Of a stretch of DNA of 64,000 bases, positions 56,285-64,000 are shown one piece after another. This stretch comes from Micromonospora_E sp048060115 (GTDB lineage Bacteria; Actinomycetota; Actinomycetes; Mycobacteriales; Micromonosporaceae), in NCBI RefSeq assembly GCF_048060115.1, contig NZ_JBHMIM010000024.1:27647-91646 (forward strand), read 5' to 3'. The position numbers were made by a program, and so were the translations under genes. The notes beneath the pieces were generated by a model. It made no database searches and was not told where the DNA came from. It worked only from the letters and a program-made list of their open reading frames with translations. Position 1 is the stretch's first letter. Each line of letters opens with the position of its first letter.

Positions 56285-56402
56285 GCCGAAGCCGGCTGGA
56301 TCGCGCTCGACGACACCTGCCGACCGAGCTGCCAGCGGCGTACTCGACATCCCGCTGGCTGATCGAACACCAACGGAACCCGCCGCCGTCGGCCGCCCGT
56401 AG
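56285..56402 (+). pseudogene. degenerate second copy of the nudC 3' end
   Basis: Aligns with the last ~115 bp of nudC (54269-54383). Positions 56350-56377 are identical over 28 bases to 54330-54357, with scattered substitutions elsewhere and a 2-bp insertion near 56313 that breaks the frame. No promoter, ribosome site or Nudix box accompanies it. It marks the far side of the rhodopsin-blh cassette. Confidence 0.88.
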
Positions 56403-56410
56403 CGGGACGC

Positions 56411-58027
56411 TCAGAACCGGAGGAGCGCCGGCAGATGCCGGGGCGGCGGCGAACCGTGCGACAGCATCGCGTCGTGCCACTGCCGCGCCGGCACGTCCGC
56501 CGGACGCGCCGCCGCCACCGCCGCCACCTCGCTGTACCCCACGAAGTAGGTGGACAGCTGGGTGGCGGTGAGCAGCGCCCGACGCCACTTGCCGGCCGCC
56601 TCGCCCTCCTCCTGGAAGCCGCGACCGGTCATCAACGACATCGCCTCGGCCTGCGGCAGTTGCTCGCAGTGCGTCAACTGATCCAGGATCGCGTTGATGG
56701 TCATCCGCAGCTGCATCTTCAGCTGCTGCAGCCGCACCGGCAGGCCACCGAAGCCAGCGTCGACCATCAGCTCCTCGGCGTACACCGCCCAGCCCTCGAC
56801 GAACGGCCCGGAGCGGCCGATCGCCCGCACCCGGGTGGTACCGAGGAACCTGCGGGCGTGCGCCAACTGCAGAAAATGCCCCGGCATCGCCTCGTGCACG
56901 GTCAGGTTGCGCACCATGTGATCGTTGTACTCGCGGTAGAACGACTCGACCCGCTCCGCCGGCCAGCCCGCCGGGGTCGGCGCGATGCAGTAGAACGTCG
57001 GCACGTCGGCGCGCTCCAGCACCCCGGGCGGGTCACAGTAGGCGACCGCCACTCCCCGGGCGAACTCCGGCATCTCCTGGACCACGCACCGATCATCCAC
57101 CAGCGACACCAGGTCACGGGAGGTGACGAACTCCGTTGTCTCCCTTACCGCCCGCTGCGCCAGTGACACGATCGACGCGTCGTCCGGGTGCTCGGCGGCG
57201 AGCTGGTCCAGTGCCTTGCGTACCGTGTCGTCGTCGGCCGGGCCGCCGGTCAACTCGGCGGCCACCGCGCGGATCTCACCGGTGACCCGCTCCAGATTCG
57301 CCCAGGCCCGATCCAGTACGTCGGCGGCGGTCAGCTCGGTGTCCAGGGTGTGCCAGAGTTGGGCTTCCCACAGCCGCCGGCCCAATCGCGGATCCCGCCG
57401 GTCGGTGCCCCGGTCCAGACCCTCGCGCAGCCAGCCGGCGAACTCGTCGAGCGCGTGCGCCGCCTCAGCGGCCAACGGCTCGACCATGCCGCGCAGCCCT
57501 GGCTCCTCGGCCAGCAGCACCGGCACCTGGTCGCGGACCAGGGTGGCGGTGCCGGCGAACTGCCCGGCAGCGGTCTCGGCGTGGATCGCCGGCACCCCGC
57601 GCAGCGTGTCGCGGGCGGTGGCCAGCACGTCCGGCACCGCGCCGAGCCGCCCGGCCAGGCCGGTCAACCGCTCGGCGGCCGGCGCGAATGGGCGCGCGAT
57701 CAGGCTGTGCAGCAGCGAACCAGGGTTGTAGACCAGCGGATTCCACTCCCTGGCCCGCACCTCGGTCAGCTCGAACAGCCGCCGGTCGACGATCGTCGAA
57801 AGGATCGCGTGGTCCACCCGTTCCTGAGCGGACAGGGTGTCCGCGTCGACTTCGGCGAGCGCGTTGGTGGCGTCCAGCAGCATCGTCGCGGTGGCGGCGA
57901 CCGCGTCGGTGGAGAGATCCGGCAACCGGTCGTCGTAGCGGTGGTCGCCGGCCGACGACGCCAACGACGGGTCGCTGGCCAACAGCGCGTCGACGACACG
58001 TTCAGCCAAGGGTACGAACGGCACCAT
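56411..58027 (-). CDS. DUF885 family putative metallopeptidase-like protein
   Basis: 538 residues, the usual DUF885 length. The zinc-type motif NLTVHEAMPGHFLQLAHA (HExxxGH) lies at about 375-392, followed by GWAVYAEELMVDAGF and MSLMTGRGFQEEGEAAGKW. The family is predicted to be peptidase-like; no secretion signal is visible. ATG at 58027. Nine bases separate its end from the nudC remnant, so nudC and this gene were probably direct convergent neighbours before the cassette arrived. Confidence 0.92.
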   Translation of the reverse strand: MVPFVPLAERVVDALLASDPSLASSAGDHRYDDRLPDLSTDAVAATATMLLDATNALAEVDADTLSAQERVDHAILSTIVDRRLFELTEVRAREWNPLVYNPGSLLHSLIARPFAPAAERLTGLAGRLGAVPDVLATARDTLRGVPAIHAETAAGQFAGTATLVRDQVPVLLAEEPGLRGMVEPLAAEAAHALDEFAGWLREGLDRGTDRRDPRLGRRLWEAQLWHTLDTELTAADVLDRAWANLERVTGEIRAVAAELTGGPADDDTVRKALDQLAAEHPDDASIVSLAQRAVRETTEFVTSRDLVSLVDDRCVVQEMPEFARGVAVAYCDPPGVLERADVPTFYCIAPTPAGWPAERVESFYREYNDHMVRNLTVHEAMPGHFLQLAHARRFLGTTRVRAIGRSGPFVEGWAVYAEELMVDAGFGGLPVRLQQLKMQLRMTINAILDQLTHCEQLPQAEAMSLMTGRGFQEEGEAAGKWRRALLTATQLSTYFVGYSEVAAVAAARPADVPARQWHDAMLSHGSPPPRHLPALLRF

Positions 58028-58085
58028 GCCACCGACCCTAAGGCATCCCACCGACGCTGGCCGTGGATCAGGCTACGGGCGCGGG

Positions 58086-58175
58086 CTACCGCCGGCTCGT
58101 CGTGAGCGACAGGGTCCGGGTCGCGGTGATCCCGTTCGCGCTGAAGGTGTAGGTCTTCGCCTGGATCGTCGGTCG
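58086..58175 (-). pseudogene. possible C-terminal gene remnant
   Basis: A short minus-strand frame ends AKTYTFSANGITATRTLSL..., which looks like the tail of a beta-sandwich secreted domain, but there is no matching start, ribosome site or upstream domain. It may be a decayed gene fragment in the 267-bp gap between the DUF885 and XRE genes. Confidence 0.25.
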
Positions 58176-58294
58176 GCCAGGACGGACCGGAGCAGGCCGA
58201 CCCGCTCCACCGTCTCGTCGGGCAAGCGTTGCGTGCCGGGCCGGACGGCGGACCGGACCCGGACCGATCGTGCTCCGCCGACACCCGGCGCATG

Positions 58295-59506
58295 CTAGAC
58301 CAGCAACTCGACGCCGGACTTCATCAGGCCGAGCGCCGTCGCCAGCCGGGCGACCCCGGCGACCTGCGGCCCGCACCGGGCGACCTCACCCACGACGGTA
58401 CGGGCGGAAGGCCGGTAGCGGATCTCAGCCGGTGCGACGCGGTCCGCCTCGACCAGCCACCGCCCCGCCCCAGGGAAGTCACCGATCTCCAGGTGTGCCC
58501 GCGCGGCGTCCACCAGGTACGCCGCCCGATGCTCGGCCGGCAATCCCTGCCAAGGGTGACGTCGGCTGGCCGTCTCGTTCCGGCGTACCGCCTGCCGGGC
58601 ATCACCCAACTCCACCGCTGCCACCACATGCGCCAACTCGACCGCCGCCGGACCAAAACTCGCAGTACGGAAGTCCTGCCCGACACCGATCCGTGCCCCG
58701 ACGCCGGCCGCCTGCCCGAGTAGTTCACCGACACTGTGCGTCTCGCCGCAGGCGGCGGCTGCCAACCCTGCCTGCAGCAGCAGCGTCCCGTACACCGACC
58801 GGTGCTCGGGTGAGTTGCCTGGACCGGTCGACGCGGCGATCCGGTCGGCGGCGGCGATCGTGGCCGCCATCGCCAACCGGCCCTGGTTCAACCCGCGCAG
58901 CGCCTGCCCGAGTGGCACCACCGCCGACGCCGCCAGCAACCGATCGCTGCCCGCCGTCGCGAGTGCCCGGTCGGCCGCCAACCAGGCGAGCTCGGCTTCC
59001 CCGACCTTGACCAGCACCTGGGCCGTGACCCGGTACGCCTGGACCAGCGGCCCTGCTCCTGCCGACGGTCGCGCCGAATGCAGTTGCCGTGCGACGTTCA
59101 GCAGGTCCGGCACCATCCGCAGCAACCGGGGATAATCCCCGTGCCGGTACGTCGACCAGGCATGCTCAACCCACCGCCCTACCTCCCCAGTGTCGGATTT
59201 CGGGTCCGGTGAGTCCGCGGCGAACACCTCGTAGCTGGCGAGTGCCGCCCGGACGGCCGACACGCCGGCAGCCACCTTGTCGGTCTCCGATGGGCGGTCG
59301 GTGCCGAGCAGTTCGGCCGGGTCGACCCGCAGCACCTCGGCTACCTGTTGGATCAGCGAGAACCGATCCAACCGCCGGACCCCGCGCTCGACCTTCTCCA
59401 CCCAGCTCTTCGACCGGCCGATCCGGTCGGCGAACACCTGTTGGGTCATCCGCCGCTGGACCCGCCACAACGCCACCCGACGCCCCACCCCCACCGACAC
59501 GCTCAC
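58295..59506 (-). CDS. XRE-family regulator with TPR-like C-terminal region
   Basis: 403 residues. HTH at about 8-45 (RVALWRVQRRMTQQVFADRIGRSKSWVEKVERGVRR), followed by a helical region with repeats (AYRVTAQVLVKVGEAELAWLAADRAL, GLAAAACGETHSVGELLGQAAGVG). GTG at 59506 overlaps the stop of the upstream small gene, so it is translationally coupled to two small ORFs. Target unknown. Confidence 0.88.
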   Translation of the reverse strand: MSVSVGVGRRVALWRVQRRMTQQVFADRIGRSKSWVEKVERGVRRLDRFSLIQQVAEVLRVDPAELLGTDRPSETDKVAAGVSAVRAALASYEVFAADSPDPKSDTGEVGRWVEHAWSTYRHGDYPRLLRMVPDLLNVARQLHSARPSAGAGPLVQAYRVTAQVLVKVGEAELAWLAADRALATAGSDRLLAASAVVPLGQALRGLNQGRLAMAATIAAADRIAASTGPGNSPEHRSVYGTLLLQAGLAAAACGETHSVGELLGQAAGVGARIGVGQDFRTASFGPAAVELAHVVAAVELGDARQAVRRNETASRRHPWQGLPAEHRAAYLVDAARAHLEIGDFPGAGRWLVEADRVAPAEIRYRPSARTVVGEVARCGPQVAGVARLATALGLMKSGVELLV

Positions 59507-59778
59507 CGGTGCTCGACCTCGATCCAGGTCCAGGACACGAACCGCTCGTACAACTCGGCCGGATCAGTGATCCCGGCTTCCTCAGCCGTCAGCGGCAGCA
59601 ACTCAGCGACGTCCACCGACAGCGCGATCGGCTCCCCGACGTACGCCTCCGCCAACTGCGTCCGACCCGGCGGACACGGCCACGGCGTCCCGTCCGGACA
59701 CACCGCACACCACCATGACGGCCGCACCGGCTCATGCACCGGCCCACCACCGCTGACCTTGGTCCTGATCCCGGTCAC
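59503..59778 (-). CDS. small hypothetical protein coupled to XRE regulator
   Basis: 91 residues from GTG 59778. WWCAVCPDGTPWPCPPGR is a Cys/Trp/Pro-rich core; the rest reads EPIALSVDVAELLPLTAEEAGITDPAELYERFVSWTWIEVEHR. Similar short proteins next to XRE regulators are common in actinomycetes from what I recall, without known function. Its start overlaps the preceding 58-residue frame (GTGA) and its end overlaps the regulator. Confidence 0.72.
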   Translation of the reverse strand: MTGIRTKVSGGGPVHEPVRPSWWCAVCPDGTPWPCPPGRTQLAEAYVGEPIALSVDVAELLPLTAEEAGITDPAELYERFVSWTWIEVEHR

Positions 59779-59948
59779 GACAGGAAGTGCCTTCCGGCGT
59801 TTCCGCCCCGACGCTCCGCACGATCCCCACGCGTCGCCGGCCGCCGATCCGGCGGCGACGCGGTCAACTCGGCGTATCGCCGCCTGCCCGGCACCGGATA
59901 CACCACGTCCACCGGCACATCCGCACGCTGAAACCACTTCCCGAGCAC
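59775..59948 (-). CDS. small ORF heading the XRE operon
   Basis: 57 residues from GTG 59948, with GAGGGGG 5 bp upstream. It reads VLGKWFQRADVPVDVVYPVPGRRRYAELTA and ends in a basic tail, stopping with TGA that overlaps the GTG of the next gene. The stop-start overlap and codon-position GC support a real gene; no family is recognised. Another GTG one codon earlier is possible. Confidence 0.5.
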   Translation of the reverse strand: MLGKWFQRADVPVDVVYPVPGRRRYAELTASPPDRRPATRGDRAERRGGNAGRHFLS

Positions 59949-60127
59949 CACGGCCCCCTCGACGGCAGTTGGAAGGGCGGCGACCCGAAGTGGCTCTCCA
60001 CATCAACCCCGAGCCGCCGCCCAGCAGGCCGGCCTGACGTGGAAACAGTCACCCATCCAGCAGGCCGTATCGGGAACGCTACGAGCGGTCACGAGTTCGA
60101 GGGGGACAACTTGTACCCGAGGTACAG

Positions 60128-61321
60128 CTACCAGTCGATACCCATCGCCAACGCCAACTCCCGGGCGTCTTCGCCCACCACCCCGGTGCGGCCAGCAAGC
60201 TCCATAGCCATACCTCGGGCATACGGCTGATGCCGGACAGTCTCCACCGACTCGCGCAACGCCCGGCCGAGCAGGTGTACCACCGCCACCTCGTCCCGTC
60301 GCATGAGGTGAGCCCGGGCGGCGTCAATCAGGCCACCGGCCCGGCGGGTCCGGGACGGGAGCGCCGAGTAGTTGACCGCCGCCGCCCGCCGCACCGCATC
60401 ACCCGGACGCACCAGGTCGATACCAAGGGTCACCCCGAACGCATCGACCACCACCGACCCGAACATCAACCACGGGTGCACGTATCCGGGACCGAGTCGC
60501 CGCGCGGCGGCATCCGCCGAGTCCCAGTACCGCCAGGCCTGCCCCGCACGACCGGCGCGGGCATGTCCCAAGGCAAGGCCTAGTTGCAGCTGCCCCAACC
60601 GGGCAAGCTGCTCAGCGCTACCGCCCTCGCCGTCGCCCTGTAGGTCGAGCGCGTCGACCAGCACCTGCTCCGCCGCGTCAGGCTCGCCATCAGAGCGGTA
60701 CACATGGGCGTAATACCAGGCCGCAGCAGCGATCGCCCCAGGATCGTCAGCGTCCTGCGCCGCAAGCATCGCCCGGTCAGCCGCGAGCCAGACCAGCTGC
60801 GGCTGCGGTTGGTGTGCCGCGTACAACTGCACCAGGTGATACACCCGAGCAAGCTCAGCAGCGGCCTGCCTACGATCGACCCCATCCAACCGGCGAGCCG
60901 CAAGGCGAGCATCGGTCAGCAGCCCCGGCAGCAACGCGGCGACCGCAGTCCGCTCGGCACTGGCGTGATGCCACGTCGCCCACGCGTGATCCACCCGGGA
61001 ACGCAGCGCAGCGACCTTCACCGGATCGCCCGATGGCAGGGTCGTGCGCTGCACGGCAGCGGCAACGCTGTCCATAGCTGGATGGCCGGCGCGGGTGACC
61101 GACGCGACCGGAAGCGACTGCTCGCCGGTCAACGCCGACAGATCATCGATGCCCAATACCTCTGCCAACCGCAGCAGCATCGGCAGGCGAGGGGTGAGCA
61201 GCCGACCGGATTCAAGAGCTTTGACCCACTCGGCACTGCGCCCGACGAGACCGCCGAGCACCGCCCGGGTCTTGCCGCTACGTTCGCGGTACGTCCGCAG
61301 CCGCGATCCAAACGTATCCAT
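60128..61321 (-). CDS. XRE-family regulator, tandem paralogue A
   Basis: 397 residues. HTH FGSRLRTYRERSGKTRAVLGGLVGRSAEWVKALESGR near the N-terminus, then a TPR-like helical region (AAAWYYAHVYRSDGEPDAAEQVLVDAL, LALGHARAGRAGQAWRYWDSADAA). ATG at 61321 is 7 bp after GGGAG. It shares its HTH and layout with the next upstream gene, showing tandem duplication. Target unknown. Confidence 0.9.
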   Translation of the reverse strand: MDTFGSRLRTYRERSGKTRAVLGGLVGRSAEWVKALESGRLLTPRLPMLLRLAEVLGIDDLSALTGEQSLPVASVTRAGHPAMDSVAAAVQRTTLPSGDPVKVAALRSRVDHAWATWHHASAERTAVAALLPGLLTDARLAARRLDGVDRRQAAAELARVYHLVQLYAAHQPQPQLVWLAADRAMLAAQDADDPGAIAAAAWYYAHVYRSDGEPDAAEQVLVDALDLQGDGEGGSAEQLARLGQLQLGLALGHARAGRAGQAWRYWDSADAAARRLGPGYVHPWLMFGSVVVDAFGVTLGIDLVRPGDAVRRAAAVNYSALPSRTRRAGGLIDAARAHLMRRDEVAVVHLLGRALRESVETVRHQPYARGMAMELAGRTGVVGEDARELALAMGIDW

Positions 61322-61476
61322 GAGCATCTCCCAGGTAGAGGCTGGGCAGCGGGGCGGACGAGGCCGCTTCATCCCGGCGCGCCACCACGTCCGACGGTAC
61401 CCGGTCCCGCGTTACGCGGCTGGCCTGTGCAGCGGCCCGGCACACCACCGCCGAGAACCGGCACTACATCAACCAT

Positions 61477-61499
61477 CTTCTACCTGAACTTCTACCTGA
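61477..61499. promoter_or_regulatory. 12-bp direct repeat upstream of paralogue A
   Basis: CTTCTACCTGA occurs at 61477-61487 and 61489-61499, exactly one helix turn plus apart (period 12). It is 156-178 bp upstream of the paralogue A start and just beyond the end of paralogue B, a plausible operator or promoter-spacer element. Confidence 0.45.
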
Positions 61500-61522
61500 C
61501 GGAGCCAGGCCGCTGTACGAAC

Positions 61523-62737
61523 CTAGGCGACGAGGCCCACCTTCAGCGCAAGGTCATGCGCCTCGTTGCGCATCGAACGCGGCCCGCTCTGCAGCAGGTC
61601 CAGAGTCATCTGCCGGGCGTAGCCGTTGAATCGGATCGTTTCCGGCGCGGACTCGTACGCCTGTCGCAGCGTCATCGCGGTAGCCTCGCTGTTGCCTTTG
61701 CCGTCGTGGCAACGGGCGACCTCGATCAGATGCCGGGCTCTGCGCGGGCGGGACGGGATGGTCGCCGGATCGATACGCCGCGCCTGCCGGACCGCCTCGC
61801 CGGACTTCTGCAGCTCCACCGCCACCGTCACCGCGTGAGCCGGCATGATGACCCGGGAGAACGATGTCTGCTGCTGGTAGAAGTCCTGCGGCAGCCGCTG
61901 CGCAACCCGGTCGGCACGATCCCAGTACCGCCAGGCGCGCCCCTCCTCGCCGGCGCGGGCCGCCGTGTAGGCAGCCTCGAACTGCAGAGCACCCCAGAGT
62001 GCGAGGAGGTTCGTATCGGCATCAGGCATCCGCGCCTCCAGTGCCGAAACGACGTCGAGCGTCGCCGCCATGGCGGTATCCCAGTCACCCGCGTCCCGAT
62101 GCACCTGGCACAGGAACCATCCGGCACAGGCCAGTGCCGCCGGATCACCCGACTCCTGCGCCGCCACCATCGCCCGGTCGGCGACGCGCCAGAGCAGTTC
62201 GGCAGCCGGCTGGTACGCGATGAACATCTGCGCCAACCCGAGCACTTCGGCCAACAGCGCCTGCGCTCGGCGACGCTCGGCGCCTTCGTAGGCGAGTGCG
62301 GCGCGCTGCGCGTCCCGGACCAAATCCGGAAGCAGCGCTCCGAGCACCGTACGGTGGTCCGACGCCTGGTGACGGGCCCGCCAGGCCGCGATCAACCGCT
62401 CGCTGAGTTGTCCGAGTGGCACGGGTGGAAGTTCGCTGGAGAGTGGATAGCGGTTCACCGCGTCACGCACCGACGCCAACGCGGGATGCTCCGTGCCGTT
62501 GACCACGGCCGACCGGTCGCTCAACTCACCGACCAACACAACAACGTCGATCTTCAAAGCACGGGCAATCCGATCGAGCATGTGGACCCGGGGCGGCAGG
62601 ATGCGGTCGGTCTCCACCGCCTTTACCCACTCGGCGCTGCGACCCACCAGACCACCGAGGACAGCACGGGTCTTGCCTGACCGCTCGCGATAGAGCTTCA
62701 ACCGCTGTCCGAAGCTCAACTCTGGCATCGCGCCCAC
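61523..62737 (-). CDS. XRE-family regulator, tandem paralogue B
   Basis: 404 residues from GTG 62737, chosen because GGAGG lies 5 bp before it; an ATG three codons later is 14 bp away. HTH FGQRLKLYRERSGKTRAVLGGLVGRSAEWVKAVETDR is nearly the same as in paralogue A. The C-terminal region has TPR-like repeats (ALACAGWFLCQVHRDAGDWDTAM, AAYTAARAGEEGRAWRYWDRADRVA). A degenerate copy of its 5' end lies at 63511-63577, on the other side of the HD gene. Confidence 0.9.
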   Translation of the reverse strand: MGAMPELSFGQRLKLYRERSGKTRAVLGGLVGRSAEWVKAVETDRILPPRVHMLDRIARALKIDVVVLVGELSDRSAVVNGTEHPALASVRDAVNRYPLSSELPPVPLGQLSERLIAAWRARHQASDHRTVLGALLPDLVRDAQRAALAYEGAERRRAQALLAEVLGLAQMFIAYQPAAELLWRVADRAMVAAQESGDPAALACAGWFLCQVHRDAGDWDTAMAATLDVVSALEARMPDADTNLLALWGALQFEAAYTAARAGEEGRAWRYWDRADRVAQRLPQDFYQQQTSFSRVIMPAHAVTVAVELQKSGEAVRQARRIDPATIPSRPRRARHLIEVARCHDGKGNSEATAMTLRQAYESAPETIRFNGYARQMTLDLLQSGPRSMRNEAHDLALKVGLVA

Positions 62738-62885
62738 CCAGACCTCCTCGCAGCGAGGGATGTCACCGGCTCGTCGACACCACGCTACTGGACAGCGACA
62801 CGCTCTCCGGCCAGTCCCGGCAGGAGCTAACCTCGATCCTCTACAGCCTGCGTACCAACGGGTTCCCCGGCACAGGAACGAGCAG

Positions 62886-63458
62886 ATGAGCGAAGACCAC
62901 GACATTGCCGGCGCGATGAAGTTCATCTTCGAGGCCGGCGTGCTCAAACGCGCGGCCCGCACCGGCTGGTGGTTCGCCGGCGTCACCCAGCCCGAATCCA
63001 TCGCCGACCATTCGTTCCGCACGGCGATCATCGGCATGATGCTCGCCGCCATGGAAGGCGCCGACCCAGCCCGCGTCACCATGCTCTGCGTCCTGCACGA
63101 CACCCAGGAAACCCGCACCACCGACCTACCGCACATCGCCAAGCGCTACCTCACCGCCGCACCCAACACCACCATCACCGCCGACCAGGTCGCCGACTGC
63201 CCACCAGCCGTCGCCGACGTCATCACCGCCGCCGTCGCCGAGTACGAAGCCGGCGAAACCCCCGAAGCGATCGTCGCCCGCGACGCCGACAAACTCGAAC
63301 TCCTCGTCCAAGCCGTCGAATACCGCCACCAAGGCATCGACAACATCCAACGCTGGATCGACAGCTCCCGCGCCGTCCTCAAGACCGCCTCGGCCCACCG
63401 CCTCGCCGACGCCGCCCTCGCCGGCCAACCACTCGCCTGGCTCGAACCACCGAAGTAG
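62886..63458 (+). CDS. HD-domain phosphohydrolase (5'-deoxynucleotidase-like)
   Basis: 190 residues of the HD_3/YfbR-like type. Metal ligands: H42 in SIADHSFR, H71-D72 in VLHDTQE, and D in ARDADKLELLVQA. The product probably removes phosphate from nucleoside monophosphates. ATG at 62886 has AGGAA upstream. Its third-position composition is high in C. It is divergent from paralogue B and flanked by that gene's 5' end and a decayed copy of it. Confidence 0.92.
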   Translation: MSEDHDIAGAMKFIFEAGVLKRAARTGWWFAGVTQPESIADHSFRTAIIGMMLAAMEGADPARVTMLCVLHDTQETRTTDLPHIAKRYLTAAPNTTITADQVADCPPAVADVITAAVAEYEAGETPEAIVARDADKLELLVQAVEYRHQGIDNIQRWIDSSRAVLKTASAHRLADAALAGQPLAWLEPPK

Positions 63459-63510
63459 GGCAGGTTCCGCCGAGCCGAGCGTTGGGACCGACCCGTCGAG
63501 GGTCAGGTGC

Positions 63511-63577
63511 GTCTTGCCTGACCGCGCGCGATCGAGTCTGCCTGCTACCCAAAGCTCACTCCGACATGGCGTCCACC
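63511..63577 (-). pseudogene. decayed 5' end of XRE paralogue B
   Basis: Aligns with 62670-62738 in the same orientation. The first 15 bases (GTCTTGCCTGACCGC) are identical and the remainder, including the start-codon region near 63565-63567, matches with substitutions and small gaps; an in-frame stop follows the third codon. No complete gene is attached. Confidence 0.6.
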
Positions 63578-63705
63578 AAGATCAACCCGGCGAAGGCTCG
63601 TTGCCAACACGTCGTGTAACGATCGGTTATGCGAGACAGCGGACGCTCGACTTCCGGATCTGCCGAGTTGAGTGCGTCGGAGCACTCGGCCGCCTTTGCT
63701 TCCTA

Positions 63706-64000
63706 TTAGTGCTCTAGCCGCACGCTTATGACACCGAGTGTGGTTGCGATGGCAATGATTCCGGGAACATTGAACGCGGTTCCATAGGCTGATTCTGGAA
63801 GATGGATCTCTGTGGTTTCGTAGGTTCGCAGGTTGGCCGCGTCCCACACCCGCACCGTCGCATCGGCGCCGCCGGAGACGACGACCGGACGGTCGTCGAC
63901 CTGCCCCACCGCCACCGCGTTCACGTCGTCGGTGTGGCCGGTGAAGGGCTGGCCGATCGGGGTGCCGGTGGCCGCGTCCCACACCCACACCGTCTCGTCG
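63706..64000 (-). CDS. WD40-repeat protein, C-terminal part
   Basis: The last 98 residues of a gene that continues beyond the right edge. Reading toward the C-terminus: DETVWVWDAATGTPIGQPFTGHTDDVNAVAVGQ, VSGGADATVRVWDAANL, then a tail with IIAIATTLGVISVRLEH. These are two WD40 blades. In actinomycetes such repeats often follow a Ser/Thr kinase or NB-ARC module, but the N-terminus is outside the window. Confidence 0.9.
   Translation of the reverse strand, partial: DETVWVWDAATGTPIGQPFTGHTDDVNAVAVGQVDDRPVVVSGGADATVRVWDAANLRTYETTEIHLPESAYGTAFNVPGIIAIATTLGVISVRLEH

Noticed and set aside
62773..62889. Frame ending RQELTSILYSLRTNGFPG that overlaps the HD gene start
   Set aside because: No start codon can be found upstream and it enters the XRE 5' region; the likeness to a resolvase tail was too weak to claim.

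Overview
This window is very GC-rich, gene-dense actinobacterial chromosome. It holds a mycothiol conjugate amidase (mca), DUF501/DUF4307-type actinobacterial families, SCO7613-type and TIGR03089-type proteins, several XRE regulators with TPR-like C-termini, and a tRNA-Leu(UAA) of the bldA type. Together these point to a filamentous actinomycete, most likely a Micromonosporaceae member (Micromonospora or a close relative). The family assignment is inference from gene content, not a database match.

Layout. 1-5.6 kb: nucleotide-sugar and glycosyltransferase genes (manC 5' part, GT4), a TIGR03089 protein and acetoacetyl-CoA synthetase. 5.9-7.8 kb: two paralogous small membrane proteins with disordered tails. 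7.8-10.7 kb: an acyl-CoA dehydrogenase carrying a TTA codon, and UDP-glucose dehydrogenase. 10.8-16 kb: a 1723-residue membrane giant. 16.1-24.5 kb, minus strand: mca, a small membrane protein, a GGDEF/EAL protein, a HAD phosphatase, a DUF255 thioredoxin-fold protein and purK-purE. 24.7-36 kb: DUF4307, greA, ilvA, amidase, metB, msrA, an XRE regulator, a GNAT gene behind an elaborate leader, cbs, DUF1232 and two SGNH hydrolases. The mca-greA-metB-cbs neighbourhood resembles the mycobacterial one as I remember it. 37-42 kb: Bax-inhibitor/YccA protein, tRNA-Leu(UAA), a large membrane protein and a type II NADH dehydrogenase. 42.2-46.7 kb: a MoxR/DUF58/DUF4129 operon. 46.7-52.6 kb: type 5 uracil-DNA glycosylase, dienelactone hydrolase, Ppx/GppA, amino-acid acetyltransferase, DUF501, DivIC and enolase. 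52.8-58 kb: a lipoprotein, a NudC-type Nudix hydrolase, a microbial rhodopsin plus Blh retinal-forming cassette, and a DUF885 protein. 58-64 kb: three XRE/TPR-like regulators with small partner ORFs, an HD-domain phosphohydrolase, and the C-terminus of a WD40 protein at the edge.

Most notable observations. (1) The rhodopsin keeps the retinal lysine and the Asp85 and Thr89 equivalents, but has Tyr and Ser where bacteriorhodopsin has Arg82 and Asp212. It overlaps a blh gene, and the pair sits between the 3' end of nudC and a decayed second copy of that 3' end, so it looks like an inserted cassette. (2) The GNAT gene at 32.3 kb follows a consensus-like promoter, a 17-nt match to the 16S rRNA 3' tail, a 12-codon leader ORF, two mutually exclusive hairpins and a perfect three-way junction. 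(3) The bldA-type tRNA shares the window with a gene whose codon 12 is TTA, the only in-frame TTA I found. (4) A 69-bp palindromic repeat occurs twice, 33 kb apart, at gene ends.
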